Positions 1 through 9,700 of a DNA stretch of 64,000 nt are shown here, piece after piece; position 1 is the stretch's first letter; each line of letters begins with the position of its first letter. The translations under genes and the position numbers were made by a program. The notes under the pieces are model-generated. The model was given only the letters and a program-made list of their open reading frames with translations, made no database searches and was not told the DNA's origin. The stretch is from an uncultured Opitutales bacterium (GTDB taxonomy: Bacteria > Verrucomicrobiota > Verrucomicrobiia > Opitutales > Intestinicryptomonadaceae). The stretch is taken from positions 1 to 64,000 of the forward strand of contig CALXLN010000108.1 in assembly GCA_944389215.1 (NCBI GenBank). The letters are read 5' to 3'.

Positions 1-1657
1 AAAGGTACCGTATGTCGTAGTTCTTTGGCGCAAACAAATCGCTGCCGTATTTTTCGGCATTGCGGCGGTTGTTCAAAAATTCAATTTGAAGGCGCTCGGC
101 TGGAACGTATTTTGAAAGCGACCACAAGTTGCGGAGCGTCCAGTATGGATAATAGTTTTGCCAATCGGTATATCTGTTTTCCAGGAAAATATTGCCGTAT
201 TTGGTAAAGAAAAAGTATCCTCCACGGCGGCCTGCGGTGGCGTCGACATTGAATACTGCTTCGTCGTTCGTATGGGCGAGGACGGCGTCGAATATCGCGC
301 GGATTTTTTCCTGCGACACGTGGTTCGGGATATGCAGGCCGTCTATTTTAAAAGTGCGGATTCCGTAGGCGTCGTAGAGTTTATTCATCGCTTCCACGTC
401 TTTTTCCCAATCGGCATAATTGCCCTGCGCGCTTGGATTGAACCAGAGGCAGAGTTCAACGCCGCGCTCTTTGGCTTCTTTGGCGACTACTCCCAGCCCG
501 TTGGGATATTTCTCCTTGGATGGTGTCCAATAATTCGGATTGTCCCATATATTCTTAAAAGAGCCTCCATAAGCTGAATTTGCGCTCTTGCCTTCCTGCC
601 ATCCGTCGTCTATTTGAAAATGCGTAATTCCCATCTTTTGGGCGCGGCGGATTTCGTTTATGCAAAAGGCTTCGGTAACTTTTGTGTCTTGGGCGCGGTC
701 TCCCCAAGTGTTCATCATTACCATTTCGTCTCGTTTGGGGTTAAGCGTGCGCAGATTCTTTTGGTATTTTCTTAGAGCTGAAAGGCGCCCGAGCTCTCCG
801 CCGCTCCAGACCCCGAAAGCGTAGCCGTATGCGCGCGTCCATTTGTCTTGCGAGATGTCTGCCGAGTCGATTCCCGCGCCGATAAGGGAAAACCTTCCGA
901 AGTCCGTTATGAAGTCGGCGCCCGGATACGCCAGCTGCACGCTGGAGCATGGAGCCTCTTTCAGCCAAAAGAACCCGAAGCCGCTTTCCGCATTCCGCGC
1001 GAAAAGCAGGTTTGCGCGCATTGAATTTTCCCTGTACGATATTGTGTTTCTTTCAATTACCAGATTGTTGTTGTGGTCGGTGGCGTCTAAAAATTCAACT
1101 GTCCTGACGCGCCAGTGCTTCCCGTTGAAATCGAACGTATCCAAAACGGCTATTTTTGAGCGTTCTTGGGCGACATTTATGCTTTCTATATTGCGCTTGT
1201 CGGCGAAACTTTGAGTTTTTCCGGTAAACGGCGCGGGCGCTTTGCCTTTGAAATAAACATCGCAGGATATTGCGGGGGAGTCGTCAAAAATCTTGAAGAT
1301 TCTCTTTATTTCAAGGTCTCCGCGCTTGTATCCGATTTCGCATTCCAGCCAGGAATTTTGAATCTTTGTGGCGGGAATTTCGCGCGTTTTAAAATATCCG
1401 TCTTTGACATTCTTGTCTTCCGAAGGAATGCGTATGTCTTCGCGCTTTGAACGCACATTGATTGTTTTGCCAGATGTTTTGTCGGTTAGGCTCAGCGTAA
1501 CGAGGCACCCTCCGTTAAAGCTAAATGCGCGTTCGATATAGTCGTTGCCGATTCTTACAGTGTCTCCCTCTTTTACGGCGTATGCTCCGCCTGCAAAGGC
1601 GGAATACACAAGGACAAACAGGGATGCGGCGGAAGATAGGAATGTTTTTATGTTCAT
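1..1657 (-). CDS. GH36-like alpha-galactosidase, secreted (3' part outside window)
   Basis: The reading frame is open from an ATG at 1657 to the window edge, so about 552 N-terminal codons are visible and the end is missing. It begins with a typical signal peptide (hydrophobic core, AFA-type cleavage near residue 20), so the enzyme is exported. A beta-rich N-terminal part is followed by a TIM-barrel part with FQIDDGWQ at about residues 347-354 and FKIDG with Asp439. These resemble the substrate-binding and nucleophile motifs of clan GH-D (GH36/GH27) alpha-galactosidases. A motif NRYTDW follows further on. The start codon directly abuts the upstream stop (TAAATG), so it is co-transcribed with the aldolase gene. 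Family placement is firm at clan level; the substrate (alpha-galactoside or other) is inferred. Confidence 0.72.
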   Translation of the reverse strand, partial: MNIKTFLSSAASLFVLVYSAFAGGAYAVKEGDTVRIGNDYIERAFSFNGGCLVTLSLTDKTSGKTINVRSKREDIRIPSEDKNVKDGYFKTREIPATKIQNSWLECEIGYKRGDLEIKRIFKIFDDSPAISCDVYFKGKAPAPFTGKTQSFADKRNIESINVAQERSKIAVLDTFDFNGKHWRVRTVEFLDATDHNNNLVIERNTISYRENSMRANLLFARNAESGFGFFWLKEAPCSSVQLAYPGADFITDFGRFSLIGAGIDSADISQDKWTRAYGYAFGVWSGGELGRLSALRKYQKNLRTLNPKRDEMVMMNTWGDRAQDTKVTEAFCINEIRRAQKMGITHFQIDDGWQEGKSANSAYGGSFKNIWDNPNYWTPSKEKYPNGLGVVAKEAKERGVELCLWFNPSAQGNYADWEKDVEAMNKLYDAYGIRTFKIDGLHIPNHVSQEKIRAIFDAVLAHTNDEAVFNVDATAGRRGGYFFFTKYGNIFLENRYTDWQNYYPYWTLRNLWSLSKYVPAERLQIEFLNNRRNAEKYGSDLFAPKNYDIRYL

Positions 1658-2629
1658 TTATGATTCCTTTTTAAAATTCTTGTCGTAAAAGTCGACTATG
1701 GATTTTTTTTCGCCAAGCGACAGCGATTTTTCAAACTCCATCGCTTCGCGCGGATGGATGTTTAACAATCCGCTTATCATATACGGATAATCAAACCCCC
1801 AGCGGAAATGTTTTCTCATCGGCTCTATAAAGTTCTCGACTGCTTTTAAAATAGGGCGCAATTTATATTTTTGTCCAACATATTTTACCAGCATTTCGGT
1901 GGGGCAGTTCCCGGCGCCTTTGCCTAGCCCGGCGAGCGTGCAGTCGGCAATATCCGCTCCGCGGGAGATTGCTGCTATTGTATTTGCGAACGCGCATTGC
2001 AGGTTGTTGTGGCAGTGTATCCCAAACAATTTTCCCGCCGAGTGCGCGGCTTGGCAGTATTTGTCGGACAAGGTTTCAACCTGTTCGGGCATTAGGGCTC
2101 CAAAGCTGTCCATTAAATAAATTATGTTGGCTTGCGAGCGCGCAAACTTGTCAAGCGCGCAATCTATCGCCCGTTCGCCCAGTGTGGAGGCCGCCATCAT
2201 GCAAAGGGCAGTTTGGTAGCCCTTGTCCGCGCACGAATTTACTATATCCAAAGCATCTTCGGTTTGATGTTCATAGAATGCGCACCTTATAATATCTGCC
2301 TGACTTTTTTCTTTTTCGGGAAAATCCCGCCAGTCGCATTTCCCCGCGTCGGCCAATTCAGATATGGAGATTTTTTTTCCGCAAGATCCTATGATTTCCA
2401 TGACGTCGCTTTCGTCGCAGAACCGCCATTTCCCAAATTTTTGCCGCGAAAAAATTTTGTCGCTGTCCTTAAATCCGATTTCCATTATGTCTATATTGGC
2501 TTCGGAGCACGCCAAATAGGCCGCGCGCACAGTTTCGTCGTCGAAATTGCTGTCGTTGACAAGCCCTCCGTCGCGGATTGTGCAGTCCAATATTTTGAAG
2601 TTCGGAGCGGTCTGATGGATTTTATACAC
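1658..2629 (-). CDS. HMGL-like / 4-hydroxy-2-oxovalerate aldolase-type protein
   Basis: This 323-residue protein has the DRE-TIM metallolyase layout. ILDCTIRDGG at residues 13-22 holds the Arg-Asp catalytic and metal pair, and HCHNN near residue 200 holds the His-x-His metal ligands. A GLGKGAGN loop follows. Family members cleave or condense 2-oxo acids with a divalent metal. At about 320 residues it is the stand-alone aldolase domain, without the regulatory or biotin domains of isopropylmalate synthase or pyruvate carboxylase. It starts at a GTG (2629), since no in-frame ATG lies before the first motif and no clear ribosome site is visible. It is the first gene of an operon with the GH36-like gene. 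The substrate is unknown; similar stand-alone aldolases occur in surface-polysaccharide loci. Confidence 0.75.
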   Translation of the reverse strand: MYKIHQTAPNFKILDCTIRDGGLVNDSNFDDETVRAAYLACSEANIDIMEIGFKDSDKIFSRQKFGKWRFCDESDVMEIIGSCGKKISISELADAGKCDWRDFPEKEKSQADIIRCAFYEHQTEDALDIVNSCADKGYQTALCMMAASTLGERAIDCALDKFARSQANIIYLMDSFGALMPEQVETLSDKYCQAAHSAGKLFGIHCHNNLQCAFANTIAAISRGADIADCTLAGLGKGAGNCPTEMLVKYVGQKYKLRPILKAVENFIEPMRKHFRWGFDYPYMISGLLNIHPREAMEFEKSLSLGEKKSIVDFYDKNFKKES

Positions 2630-2767
2630 GTTTGTGCGGATTAAAATTTTTTGTTTATTCAGGCGTTTTAAGAAAACGTCCGCAAAACTTGAAATGTTTC
2701 GCGGAGAATTTCAAGCATATTGCCATTTGCGAACTAAAATATTGAAATTTTAAAATATGTATTTCAA

Positions 2768-3628
2768 ATGGCAGGCATGTTGGAAAAAACAGGTCTCGTT
2801 CTGGAAGGAGGAGGTATGCGCGGCGTTTTTACGGCGGGAGTCCTCGATTGCCTGTTGGACGAAAAAATTTATTTTCCTTATGTGGTAGGAGTTTCCGCTG
2901 GAGCGTCGAACGGCTTGTCTTATGCGTCGCGCCAGAGGGGAAGGGCGCATTTTTGCAATATCGAAATTCAGAAGACACGCCCGTACATAGGCTTTAGATA
3001 CATGTTGTCGCAAGGATGCGCTATGGATTACGACTTTATGTTCGGAGAACTGCCGAAGTCGATATATCCATACGATTTCGGCGCGTATATGGCTTCGGGA
3101 AGATTTGTTCTTGTGGCAACAAATTGCCTCACCGGCAAGGCAGAATACTTTGAAAAGCCGGGCACGATGGACGAATTGCTGCGCGTATGCAGGGCTTCAT
3201 GCAGCATGCCTTACGTTACGACCATAGTGGATGTCGGCGGCGTCCCATATTTGGACGGCGGTGTTGTCGACGCAATTCCGCTGGCTCGCGCGCAGGCTGA
3301 CGGCTTCCAAAAAAACGTCGTAGTTCTTACCCGCAACAAAGGTTACCGCAAGCACGAAGCTTTTCCGTCTCTGATGAGTTTTATTTATCGGCGCTATCCG
3401 AATTTCAGGGCGGCTCTCAAATCTAAAAACGATTTATATAATAAAGCAATCGGGTTTGTGGAGGATTTAGAGGGCAAGGGAGAGATTTTTGTCATCCGCC
3501 CGCAGAAAGATTTGCGTGTGAATAGGCTGGAGCGAAATTGCGGCAGGCTGGAGGCTTTGTACCGCGAAGGCTATAACTCGGTTCTTTCGGTTGTATCAGA
3601 GTTGAAAGACTTTATTGGTAAACGCTAA
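2768..3628 (+). CDS. Patatin-like phospholipase family protein
   Basis: A 286-residue cytoplasmic-type protein with all hallmarks of bacterial patatin-like acyl hydrolases (RssA/YjjU group). The glycine-rich oxyanion motif EGGGMRG lies near residue 14, the nucleophile elbow GVSAG (Gly-x-Ser-x-Gly) near residue 42, and the catalytic Asp of the Ser-Asp dyad in DGGVVDAIPL near residue 160. Family members hydrolyse acyl esters of phospholipids or related lipids. No signal peptide is visible. An alternative ATG three codons downstream (2777) is equally possible. It stands alone, divergent from the aldolase operon and followed by a repeat-bearing intergenic region. Confidence 0.88.
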   Translation: MAGMLEKTGLVLEGGGMRGVFTAGVLDCLLDEKIYFPYVVGVSAGASNGLSYASRQRGRAHFCNIEIQKTRPYIGFRYMLSQGCAMDYDFMFGELPKSIYPYDFGAYMASGRFVLVATNCLTGKAEYFEKPGTMDELLRVCRASCSMPYVTTIVDVGGVPYLDGGVVDAIPLARAQADGFQKNVVVLTRNKGYRKHEAFPSLMSFIYRRYPNFRAALKSKNDLYNKAIGFVEDLEGKGEIFVIRPQKDLRVNRLERNCGRLEALYREGYNSVLSVVSELKDFIGKR

Positions 3629-3700
3629 AATAGGCAGGTTTTTCGCAGCCTCGTTAATTGCGCATGCGGGCGGGAAAAAGGCGGCGGTTTTTATCTTATA

Positions 3701-3874
3701 TATATATAGTTGCAGTTCGCGCGCGCTGGTAAGTTGCATTGCAGAATGCAATGTGCAGGTATCATTTAATAGGAAGTTTTCCGGTAATATATATAGTTGC
3801 AGTTCGCATGCGCTGGTAAGTTGCATTGCAGAATACAATGTGAAGATATCTTTTAATAGAGAGTTTTTCGGTAA
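3701..3874. repeat. Two-copy 87-bp imperfect tandem repeat
   Basis: Copy 1 is 3701-3787 and copy 2 is 3788-3874; both begin in a TATATATAG run and end in a CGGTAA. They differ at only a few positions. Each holds a small inverted repeat built on CATTGC...GCAATG (weaker in copy 2). Because 87 is a multiple of three, an open frame crosses both copies on each strand, but no coding signature supports translation. Confidence 0.85.
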
Positions 3875-3962
3875 TTTTTCCGCGTCTGGCGCTGGATACG
3901 TCTAAGCGTCCCTGTTTTTTAGGGTTAATTTTAAGGGCGGAAAAATTTTTTTTCAAAAACGA

Positions 3963-3993
3963 TTGACTTTTGAATCGAAATTTTAAATATAAA
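3963..3993 (+). promoter_or_regulatory. Possible sigma70 promoter for dhaK operon
   Basis: TTGACT at 3963-3968 and TATAAA at 3988-3993 are separated by 19 bases. The spacing is longer than ideal, but this is the best-looking pair in the A/T-rich leader ahead of dhaK. Confidence 0.35.
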
Positions 3994-4099
3994 CTCAACT
4001 TTGAAATGCGATATGGCTTGCACGCATTGTGTTTTGCCGTAAAATCGTCTTAAAAAAAGGGAGTTTTTATATAAACCGACATTTGAGGAAGTGCATGCT

Positions 4100-5107
4100 A
4101 TGAAAATGAAAAAATTTATAAATAATCCGGATAATTTGACGACCGAGCTTTTGGAAGGCATGGTTGCGGCGTATCCCAATAAGATAAAGCTGGACGACGG
4201 TAAAATTGTTGTGAGAGCGCGTCCAAAGCCTGAAGATAAGGTTGCTGTAATAACATTGGGAGGTTCTGGGCACGAGCCGGCTTTGAGCGGTTTTGTGGGC
4301 TATGGAATGTTGGACGCAAGCGTGGTGGGCGACATCTTTGCGGCTCCAAATGCGGTTTCACTTTTGAACGGCTTGCGCAAGTTCAAGCGCGACGCCGGAA
4401 TACTCCTTGTGGTTTTAAACCACGCCGGAGACGTGATGAGCGCGAATATGGCTATGAAAATGGCGGAGCGCGAAGGAATAAAAGTCAGGAGCGTTCTTGT
4501 TGCCGAGGATATAAGCGCAGGCATAGATGCGCCCGCCGCAGACAGGCGCGGGCTTGCGGGGTGCATACCCTTGATAAAAGTCGCGGGCGCGGCAGCCGAA
4601 GAGGGCAAGAGTTTGGACGAGGTCGCGGAAATAGCGGAAAGATTTAACTCCCGCATAGCGACTTTGGCTGTGGCTATGGCTGGATGCACGCATCCCCAAA
4701 ACGGCCTTCCGATAACGGAACTTGGCGAGGATGAAATGGAAATCGGCATGGGGCAGCACGGCGAGGGAGGCGGCGGAAGATGCAGAGTCCTATCAGCCGA
4801 CGAGACCGCAAAAATAATGTTCGGCGACGTTTCAAAGGCTTTGAAACTTGAGTCGGGTGAAAGAATTTTCGTGATGGTTAACGGCGTTGGGGCGACTACT
4901 CCGATGGAGTTGGCAATCGTTTTTAGGGCGGTAAAAAAGCTCGCCGAAGAAATCGGAGTTTCGGTTGTCGGGGGCCTTGTCGACGAGATTCTCACCGTTC
5001 AGGAAATGGCGGGCTTCCAGCTTGTCGTATGCGTGGCTGACGATATTTCGAGAGGTTATTTATATTCCAAGAGCGACGCTCCTTATTGGACTTGTTTGGG
5101 CGAGTAA
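4100..5107 (+). CDS. dhaK: Dihydroxyacetone kinase subunit DhaK
   Basis: A 335-residue DhaK domain: the substrate-binding half of a dihydroxyacetone-type kinase, which binds the ketose through a hemiaminal bond to a histidine. The N-terminal KKFINNP, the LGGSGHEPA loop and the substrate histidine in GQHGEG (His220) are all present, and the length fits the family. The GTG at 4091 is rejected as start because it sits directly on the gaggaa Shine-Dalgarno; ATG 4100 has proper spacing. It is followed 26 bases later by dhaL and then lsrF, so the three form one operon. No PTS-type DhaM phosphate donor is encoded nearby, so either an ATP-using variant or a distant donor must be assumed. The true substrate may be another short ketose. 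Confidence 0.92.
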   Translation: MKMKKFINNPDNLTTELLEGMVAAYPNKIKLDDGKIVVRARPKPEDKVAVITLGGSGHEPALSGFVGYGMLDASVVGDIFAAPNAVSLLNGLRKFKRDAGILLVVLNHAGDVMSANMAMKMAEREGIKVRSVLVAEDISAGIDAPAADRRGLAGCIPLIKVAGAAAEEGKSLDEVAEIAERFNSRIATLAVAMAGCTHPQNGLPITELGEDEMEIGMGQHGEGGGGRCRVLSADETAKIMFGDVSKALKLESGERIFVMVNGVGATTPMELAIVFRAVKKLAEEIGVSVVGGLVDEILTVQEMAGFQLVVCVADDISRGYLYSKSDAPYWTCLGE

Positions 5108-5133
5108 AATTTGGGCTAGCTGGTCAAATTCGT

Positions 5134-5751
5134 ATGAATCTCAATATTGATAAACTGAAAAAAATGTTTGCCGCCGCAACTGCGGCAATTTCGGCGCGCG
5201 AAACCGAGCTTTCGGCGTTGGACGCGGTCTGCGGCGACGGCGACCATGGCGCAGCCGTAAGGGGTGCAATGTGCGCTGCAAACGAAGCCGTATCTATTGC
5301 CTCCAACTTAAAGGATGCGTTTTTCGACGCGGGGTTTGCGGCAATGTCGCATTCCAACGGTTCTACAAGCACGCTTTTTGGCTCTCTTTTTATGGGGATT
5401 TCAGACGGTATTCCTGCAGGCGCGCAAGAGCTTGGGGGGAATGAGCTTGCTGCCGCTTTTCAAAGCGGGTTGGATTCGGTTCGTTCCAATACAAAAGCTG
5501 ATGTAGGCGACAAAACCCTGATGGACGCGCTCATTCCGGCGGTTAAGGCAATGGGCGGCTGCGATAGCGCTGGCGAGGCTCTTTCGGCTGCGGCCTCCGC
5601 GGCTGAGAGAGGCGCTGAAAGCACGGCAAATTTGATGGCTAAATTCGGGCGTGCAAAGAATCTTGGCGAGAAATCCATAGGCGGTTTGGACGCCGGGGCG
5701 GTTTCGGTTTCTATTATTTTTCGCGAATTTGAAAAGGCTTTTAAAGAATAA
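5134..5751 (+). CDS. dhaL: Dihydroxyacetone kinase subunit DhaL
   Basis: The ADP/ATP-binding partner of DhaK, 205 residues and all-helical in the family. The nucleotide-Mg motif DAVCGDGDHG lies near residue 32, followed by SNGSTSTLFGSL (the phosphate-binding SGGSSG-like loop) and GDKTLMDALIPA, each a family signature. The start at 5134 (MNLNIDK) is chosen because the longer frame runs back into the end of dhaK without a start signal. With DhaK it would phosphorylate dihydroxyacetone or a related ketose to the phosphate ester. The downstream aldolase-like thiolase (lsrF) suggests the phosphorylated product is then cleaved. Confidence 0.9.
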   Translation: MNLNIDKLKKMFAAATAAISARETELSALDAVCGDGDHGAAVRGAMCAANEAVSIASNLKDAFFDAGFAAMSHSNGSTSTLFGSLFMGISDGIPAGAQELGGNELAAAFQSGLDSVRSNTKADVGDKTLMDALIPAVKAMGGCDSAGEALSAAASAAERGAESTANLMAKFGRAKNLGEKSIGGLDAGAVSVSIIFREFEKAFKE

Positions 5752-5778
5752 AATACAATTGAAACAGGAGAATATAAA

Positions 5779-6657
5779 ATGGCAGATATGGATGGCTTTA
5801 AGGAAGCCGAGAATTTTGGAATAGGCAAGCAGGATAAATCTGAAGGGTTTTTCCTAAAAGGAGCTGCGCATGCAGATTGGGGCGTAAAGTCTAGGCTTTC
5901 GAGGATATTTAATCCAAAGAGCGGCAACACCGTTATGTTGGCGTTCGACCACGGGTACATTATGGGCCCCACGAGCGGTTTGGAAAGAATGGATATTTCG
6001 ATAGTTCCTTTGATACCGTATGCAGACTGCATAATGTGCACGCGCGGAACTCTGCGTTCTGTAGTGCCTCCGGAGATGGCGAAACCTTTGGCTTTGCGTT
6101 TCAGCGCGGGTTCTACGATTCTCACGGAACTTAACAACGAGTGTCTTGTGGGAATCGACGACGCCATCAAACTCGACGCCTCTGCAATTGCTCCGATGGT
6201 TGCAATCGGCAGCACATTCGAGGCAAAAACAATAGAGAATCTCGCGCGCTGTGCGGACTTTACCGCAAGATACGGCATACCGACCCTCGGCGTTACCGCC
6301 GTCGGCAAGGAGCTTGTGCGCGATGCTCGTTACCTGGGATTGGCTACGCGCGTTTGCGCAGAGAATGGGGCGACGTTTGTAAAGACCTACTATTGCGAAG
6401 AGGGCTTTGAGAAGGTCGTTGCCGGTTGCCCGGTTCCGATTGTAATCGCTGGTGGAAAAAAGCTGCCGGAATTGGACGCTTTGGAACTCGCATACAAGGC
6501 GATTTCGAGCGGCGCTCGCGGGGTTGACATGGGCAGGAATATTTTCCAATCGGAAAATCCCGCCGCCATGATACAGGCGGTTCGCGCGGTTGTACACAAC
6601 GGCGCAAAGCCCTCAGAGGCTTTTGAAATTTATAAAGACTTATCTGCGGCGCGTTAA
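5779..6657 (+). CDS. lsrF: LsrF-type 3-hydroxy-5-phosphonooxypentane-2,4-dione thiolase
   Basis: This 292-residue TIM-barrel protein closely matches the E. coli LsrF pattern along its length: an N-terminal MADMDGFKE segment, MLAFDHGY, LRSVVPP, the Schiff-base lysine in FVKTYY (Lys202), CPVPIVIAGGKKLPE and GVDMGRNIFQSE. LsrF belongs to the DeoC/class I aldolase superfamily. It transfers an acetyl group from the phosphorylated autoinducer-2 derivative P-HPD to CoA, giving acetyl-CoA and dihydroxyacetone phosphate. A clear AGGAG site precedes ATG 5779. The usual partners lsrK, lsrG and the lsr transporter are absent here; dhaK-dhaL stand in their place. The family call is strong; the actual substrate in this operon is open. 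Confidence 0.88.
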   Translation: MADMDGFKEAENFGIGKQDKSEGFFLKGAAHADWGVKSRLSRIFNPKSGNTVMLAFDHGYIMGPTSGLERMDISIVPLIPYADCIMCTRGTLRSVVPPEMAKPLALRFSAGSTILTELNNECLVGIDDAIKLDASAIAPMVAIGSTFEAKTIENLARCADFTARYGIPTLGVTAVGKELVRDARYLGLATRVCAENGATFVKTYYCEEGFEKVVAGCPVPIVIAGGKKLPELDALELAYKAISSGARGVDMGRNIFQSENPAAMIQAVRAVVHNGAKPSEAFEIYKDLSAAR

Positions 6658-6732
6658 CGCGCAAAGCGGGAGGAATTTTTTCCGGCGTGGAATGCGCCGT
6701 TTTTATGGTGAAACAAAATAGATAGTGTTATT

Positions 6733-9700
6733 ATGAAAAAATTATTTCTAATATTGGTGTCCGCGCTGGCGGGAGCTTCTTTGCTGCCGGGGCAACCGTG
6801 CGCGTCGGAGGCCGACGCAAAATCTGCCGCGGACAAACTCTACGTAAAAGGTGGAACTTTCACCGAAACGTTTGAAAAAACGCGCCCGCAATACGCAAAA
6901 TGGGCAGAGGAACAAAAGAAGCTTTTGTCTTCCGATGTTGTATTCTCGCCATGGAGGGCTAGCGTCAATTTGAAAGCTTTTCCCGGAAAGATTGCGGATG
7001 CGTTAAATCCGATAAAAACTCCTGTGGATGAAAACGCCGTTTACGGCGGCGGGAAAGTTTGGCAAATCGCCGACATTCAAGACGGAGAGTCTTTCAACCT
7101 GCAAAAGTACAATCCGCGTTTCACGGGAAGTTATTTGATTTATCTGGAGCGCGGCATAGAGGCAAAAAAAGATACGCGCATAGCCGTGTCTTTTGCCCAC
7201 ATGCAGATTGCCGAGGTTTTTCTAAACGGAAAGTCAATTTATAAAGGGGGCAAACATTGGAACGGATATGTTCCTCCAAGCATTCTGAATCTCGATTTAA
7301 AAAAAGGGAAAAATACCCTCGTGTTTAAGTTTGAAGGCGCGGGAGACAAGGATTTGAAATTGTTCTATTTCACCCCCTATGCCGATCCGGCAATATTCAT
7401 GGCAAAAAAAGCCGAAGCCGATTTCAATGACTTTACGCAGGGGTTGAAAACTGTTCATGGAATGTCGAACTCCACTATATTGTTGTCTCTGTTTGCTGCC
7501 TCCGAAAATAGAGGCTCTCTTTCTTCGGCTCCAGACGCAAAGTTTAGGCCCACGGATTTTTACGCCTATCCGTTGGATTTTCTAATCGAGCGTTCAATGT
7601 TTTCTGCCGGAGAACTTGAAAAACGTTTTAACTCAATAAAGCGCGACGCTACAGAGCGCGCGTTTATCGAGCGCATAAAGATTTTCGAAGACGGCGTAAA
7701 TGCGCTGAAAGTCGAATCGCTTTTAGGATACGATGTTGCAAATGTGCGCCGCGCTATGGAGGATATCGCGCGCGACTACCCCGACTACGACAAGGATAAG
7801 TCGCTCTTTAACAAACTTGCGGATTTTGAAAAGCGCATTCCCTCAATAAAGCAGGGAATTCTCGCCGGAGACGCCAAGGCGCTGAAAGACGCGGAAGAGT
7901 TTAGGAAATTTGCCGACTCAGCGCTTTTGGCAAACCCAATTTTAAAGAATTATAAAAACTGGATTCTCGTAAAGAGGCATGGCGGCACTCGCAGTTTGGG
8001 ATTGCCTCAGAACTGGCAGGGAAATTCCGCATTGCTTGCTAAATCTTGGAGAAGCAACGGCAAGAGGGATGAAAACGCCATAAAGAGTTTTAATGATGAA
8101 TTGTGGAGCATGGACATTTCCAAGCCGGGCGAAGCAAAGTTGTTTTTCAAGCCCGAAAAAGACAATGCAATGATGGACTTGGACGTGTCGTACGACGGTA
8201 AAAAAGTGCTCTATTCAACAATAGACGACAAGGGGCTTTGGCAGATAGACGAACTCGACTTGGATTCCAAAAAGGTCCGCCACATAACTCCGCGCATACA
8301 CGACCAAATAGACAATTACGACGGCGTGTATCTCCCCGACGGCAGAATTCTTTATTGCAGCACGGCGTGTTTCGTTGGCGTGCCCTGTGTTGCGGGAATC
8401 GACTATGTGCCCAACTTGTACGTTCTGGATCCCGATGCCGGTTCTCCCGAAGATATAGACAATACCATAAGACAGTTGACATTTGAACAGGACGCCGACT
8501 GGATGCCGGTAGTTTTGGACAACGGGCGCATACTTTACACGCGCTGGGAGTACACCGACAATTCCCACTATTTTGCAAGAATTCTAATGCATATGAATCC
8601 CGACGGCACTGCCCAGTCTTCGTTCTACGGCTCGACAAGCTATTGGCCAAACTCTCTGTTCTATTGCCGCCAGATTCCGAACGATCCCAATAAGTTTGTC
8701 GGAATCGTCAGCGGCCACCATGGCGTTGCCAGAGCCGGCGAATTGCATATGTTCGACGTTTCAAAGGGCACAAAGGAGGAAAGCGGAAGAGTCCACAAGT
8801 TCCCCTCTTACGGCAGAAAATACGAGGCGAGAACTGTAGATATGCTCGTTGACGGAAAATGGCCTAGAGTGCTGCATCCTTATCCGCTGTCCGAAAAATT
8901 CGTCGTTGCTTCGGTTCAGCAGGCTCCTGGAACTCCTTACGGAATATATCTCATAGACAAGTTCGACAATATGACATTGTTGAAAAAACACGATTCCGGA
9001 GGCCATATGTTAGAGCCGATTCCCGCCCAGGCTCGCAAAAAGCCTACTGAAATTATGGATAAGACTGATCCGGATATCGATTACGGGTATGTATTCCTCA
9101 ACGACATATACCAGGGCGAAGGCCTGAAAGGCGTTCCGCGCGGCACAGTAAAAGAGTTGCGCATATTTGAATACCATTATTGCTACCGCGACACCGGCGG
9201 GCACGATTTAATCGGCAACGAGGGGTCTTGGGATGTAAAGCGCATTCACGGGACGGTTCCTGTAGCCGAGGACGGTTCGGCTATGTTTAAAGTTCCAGCA
9301 AACCGCCCGATAGCCATTCAGCCGCTCGACAAAAACGGCAAGGCCTTGGCGCTGATGCGCAGTTGGTTCACGGTTATGCCCGGCGAAGTTCAAAGTTGCG
9401 TGGGCTGCCACGAGGGGCAGGGCATGTCGCCAACTTCGGCTCCCGCTATTGCTGCTAGAAAAAAGCCCGCAGATATAAAAGAGTTTATATCGGGAGTAAG
9501 GGGATATTCATTTGTGCGCGACGTTCAGCCTGTCTTGGACAAATACTGCGTGGGCTGCCACGACGGCTCGCAAAATGAGCGTCCCAATTTTGCGCGCAAC
9601 ATAAAAGGTTGGCGCGGATTCCCGAAATCGTATTTGTCGCTGCATCCGTATGTGCGCCGTTCCGGGCCGGAAAGCAATCAGAATATGCTTTCGCCTCTTG

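Larger units (their letters stand above)
3629..4099. other. Intergenic region with tandem repeat and putative promoter
   Basis: No convincing gene lies in these 471 bases between the patatin-like gene and dhaK. They contain the 87-bp imperfect tandem repeat described separately, then an A/T-rich stretch with a possible sigma70 promoter near 3963-3993. The leader of dhaK ends in gaggaa at 4085-4090, about nine bases before the chosen ATG. Confidence 0.6.

Noticed and set aside
3701-3874. Possible CRISPR array
   Set aside because: The units are contiguous 87-base copies without unique spacers, and no cas gene is present. The 26068 repeats fail for the same reason.
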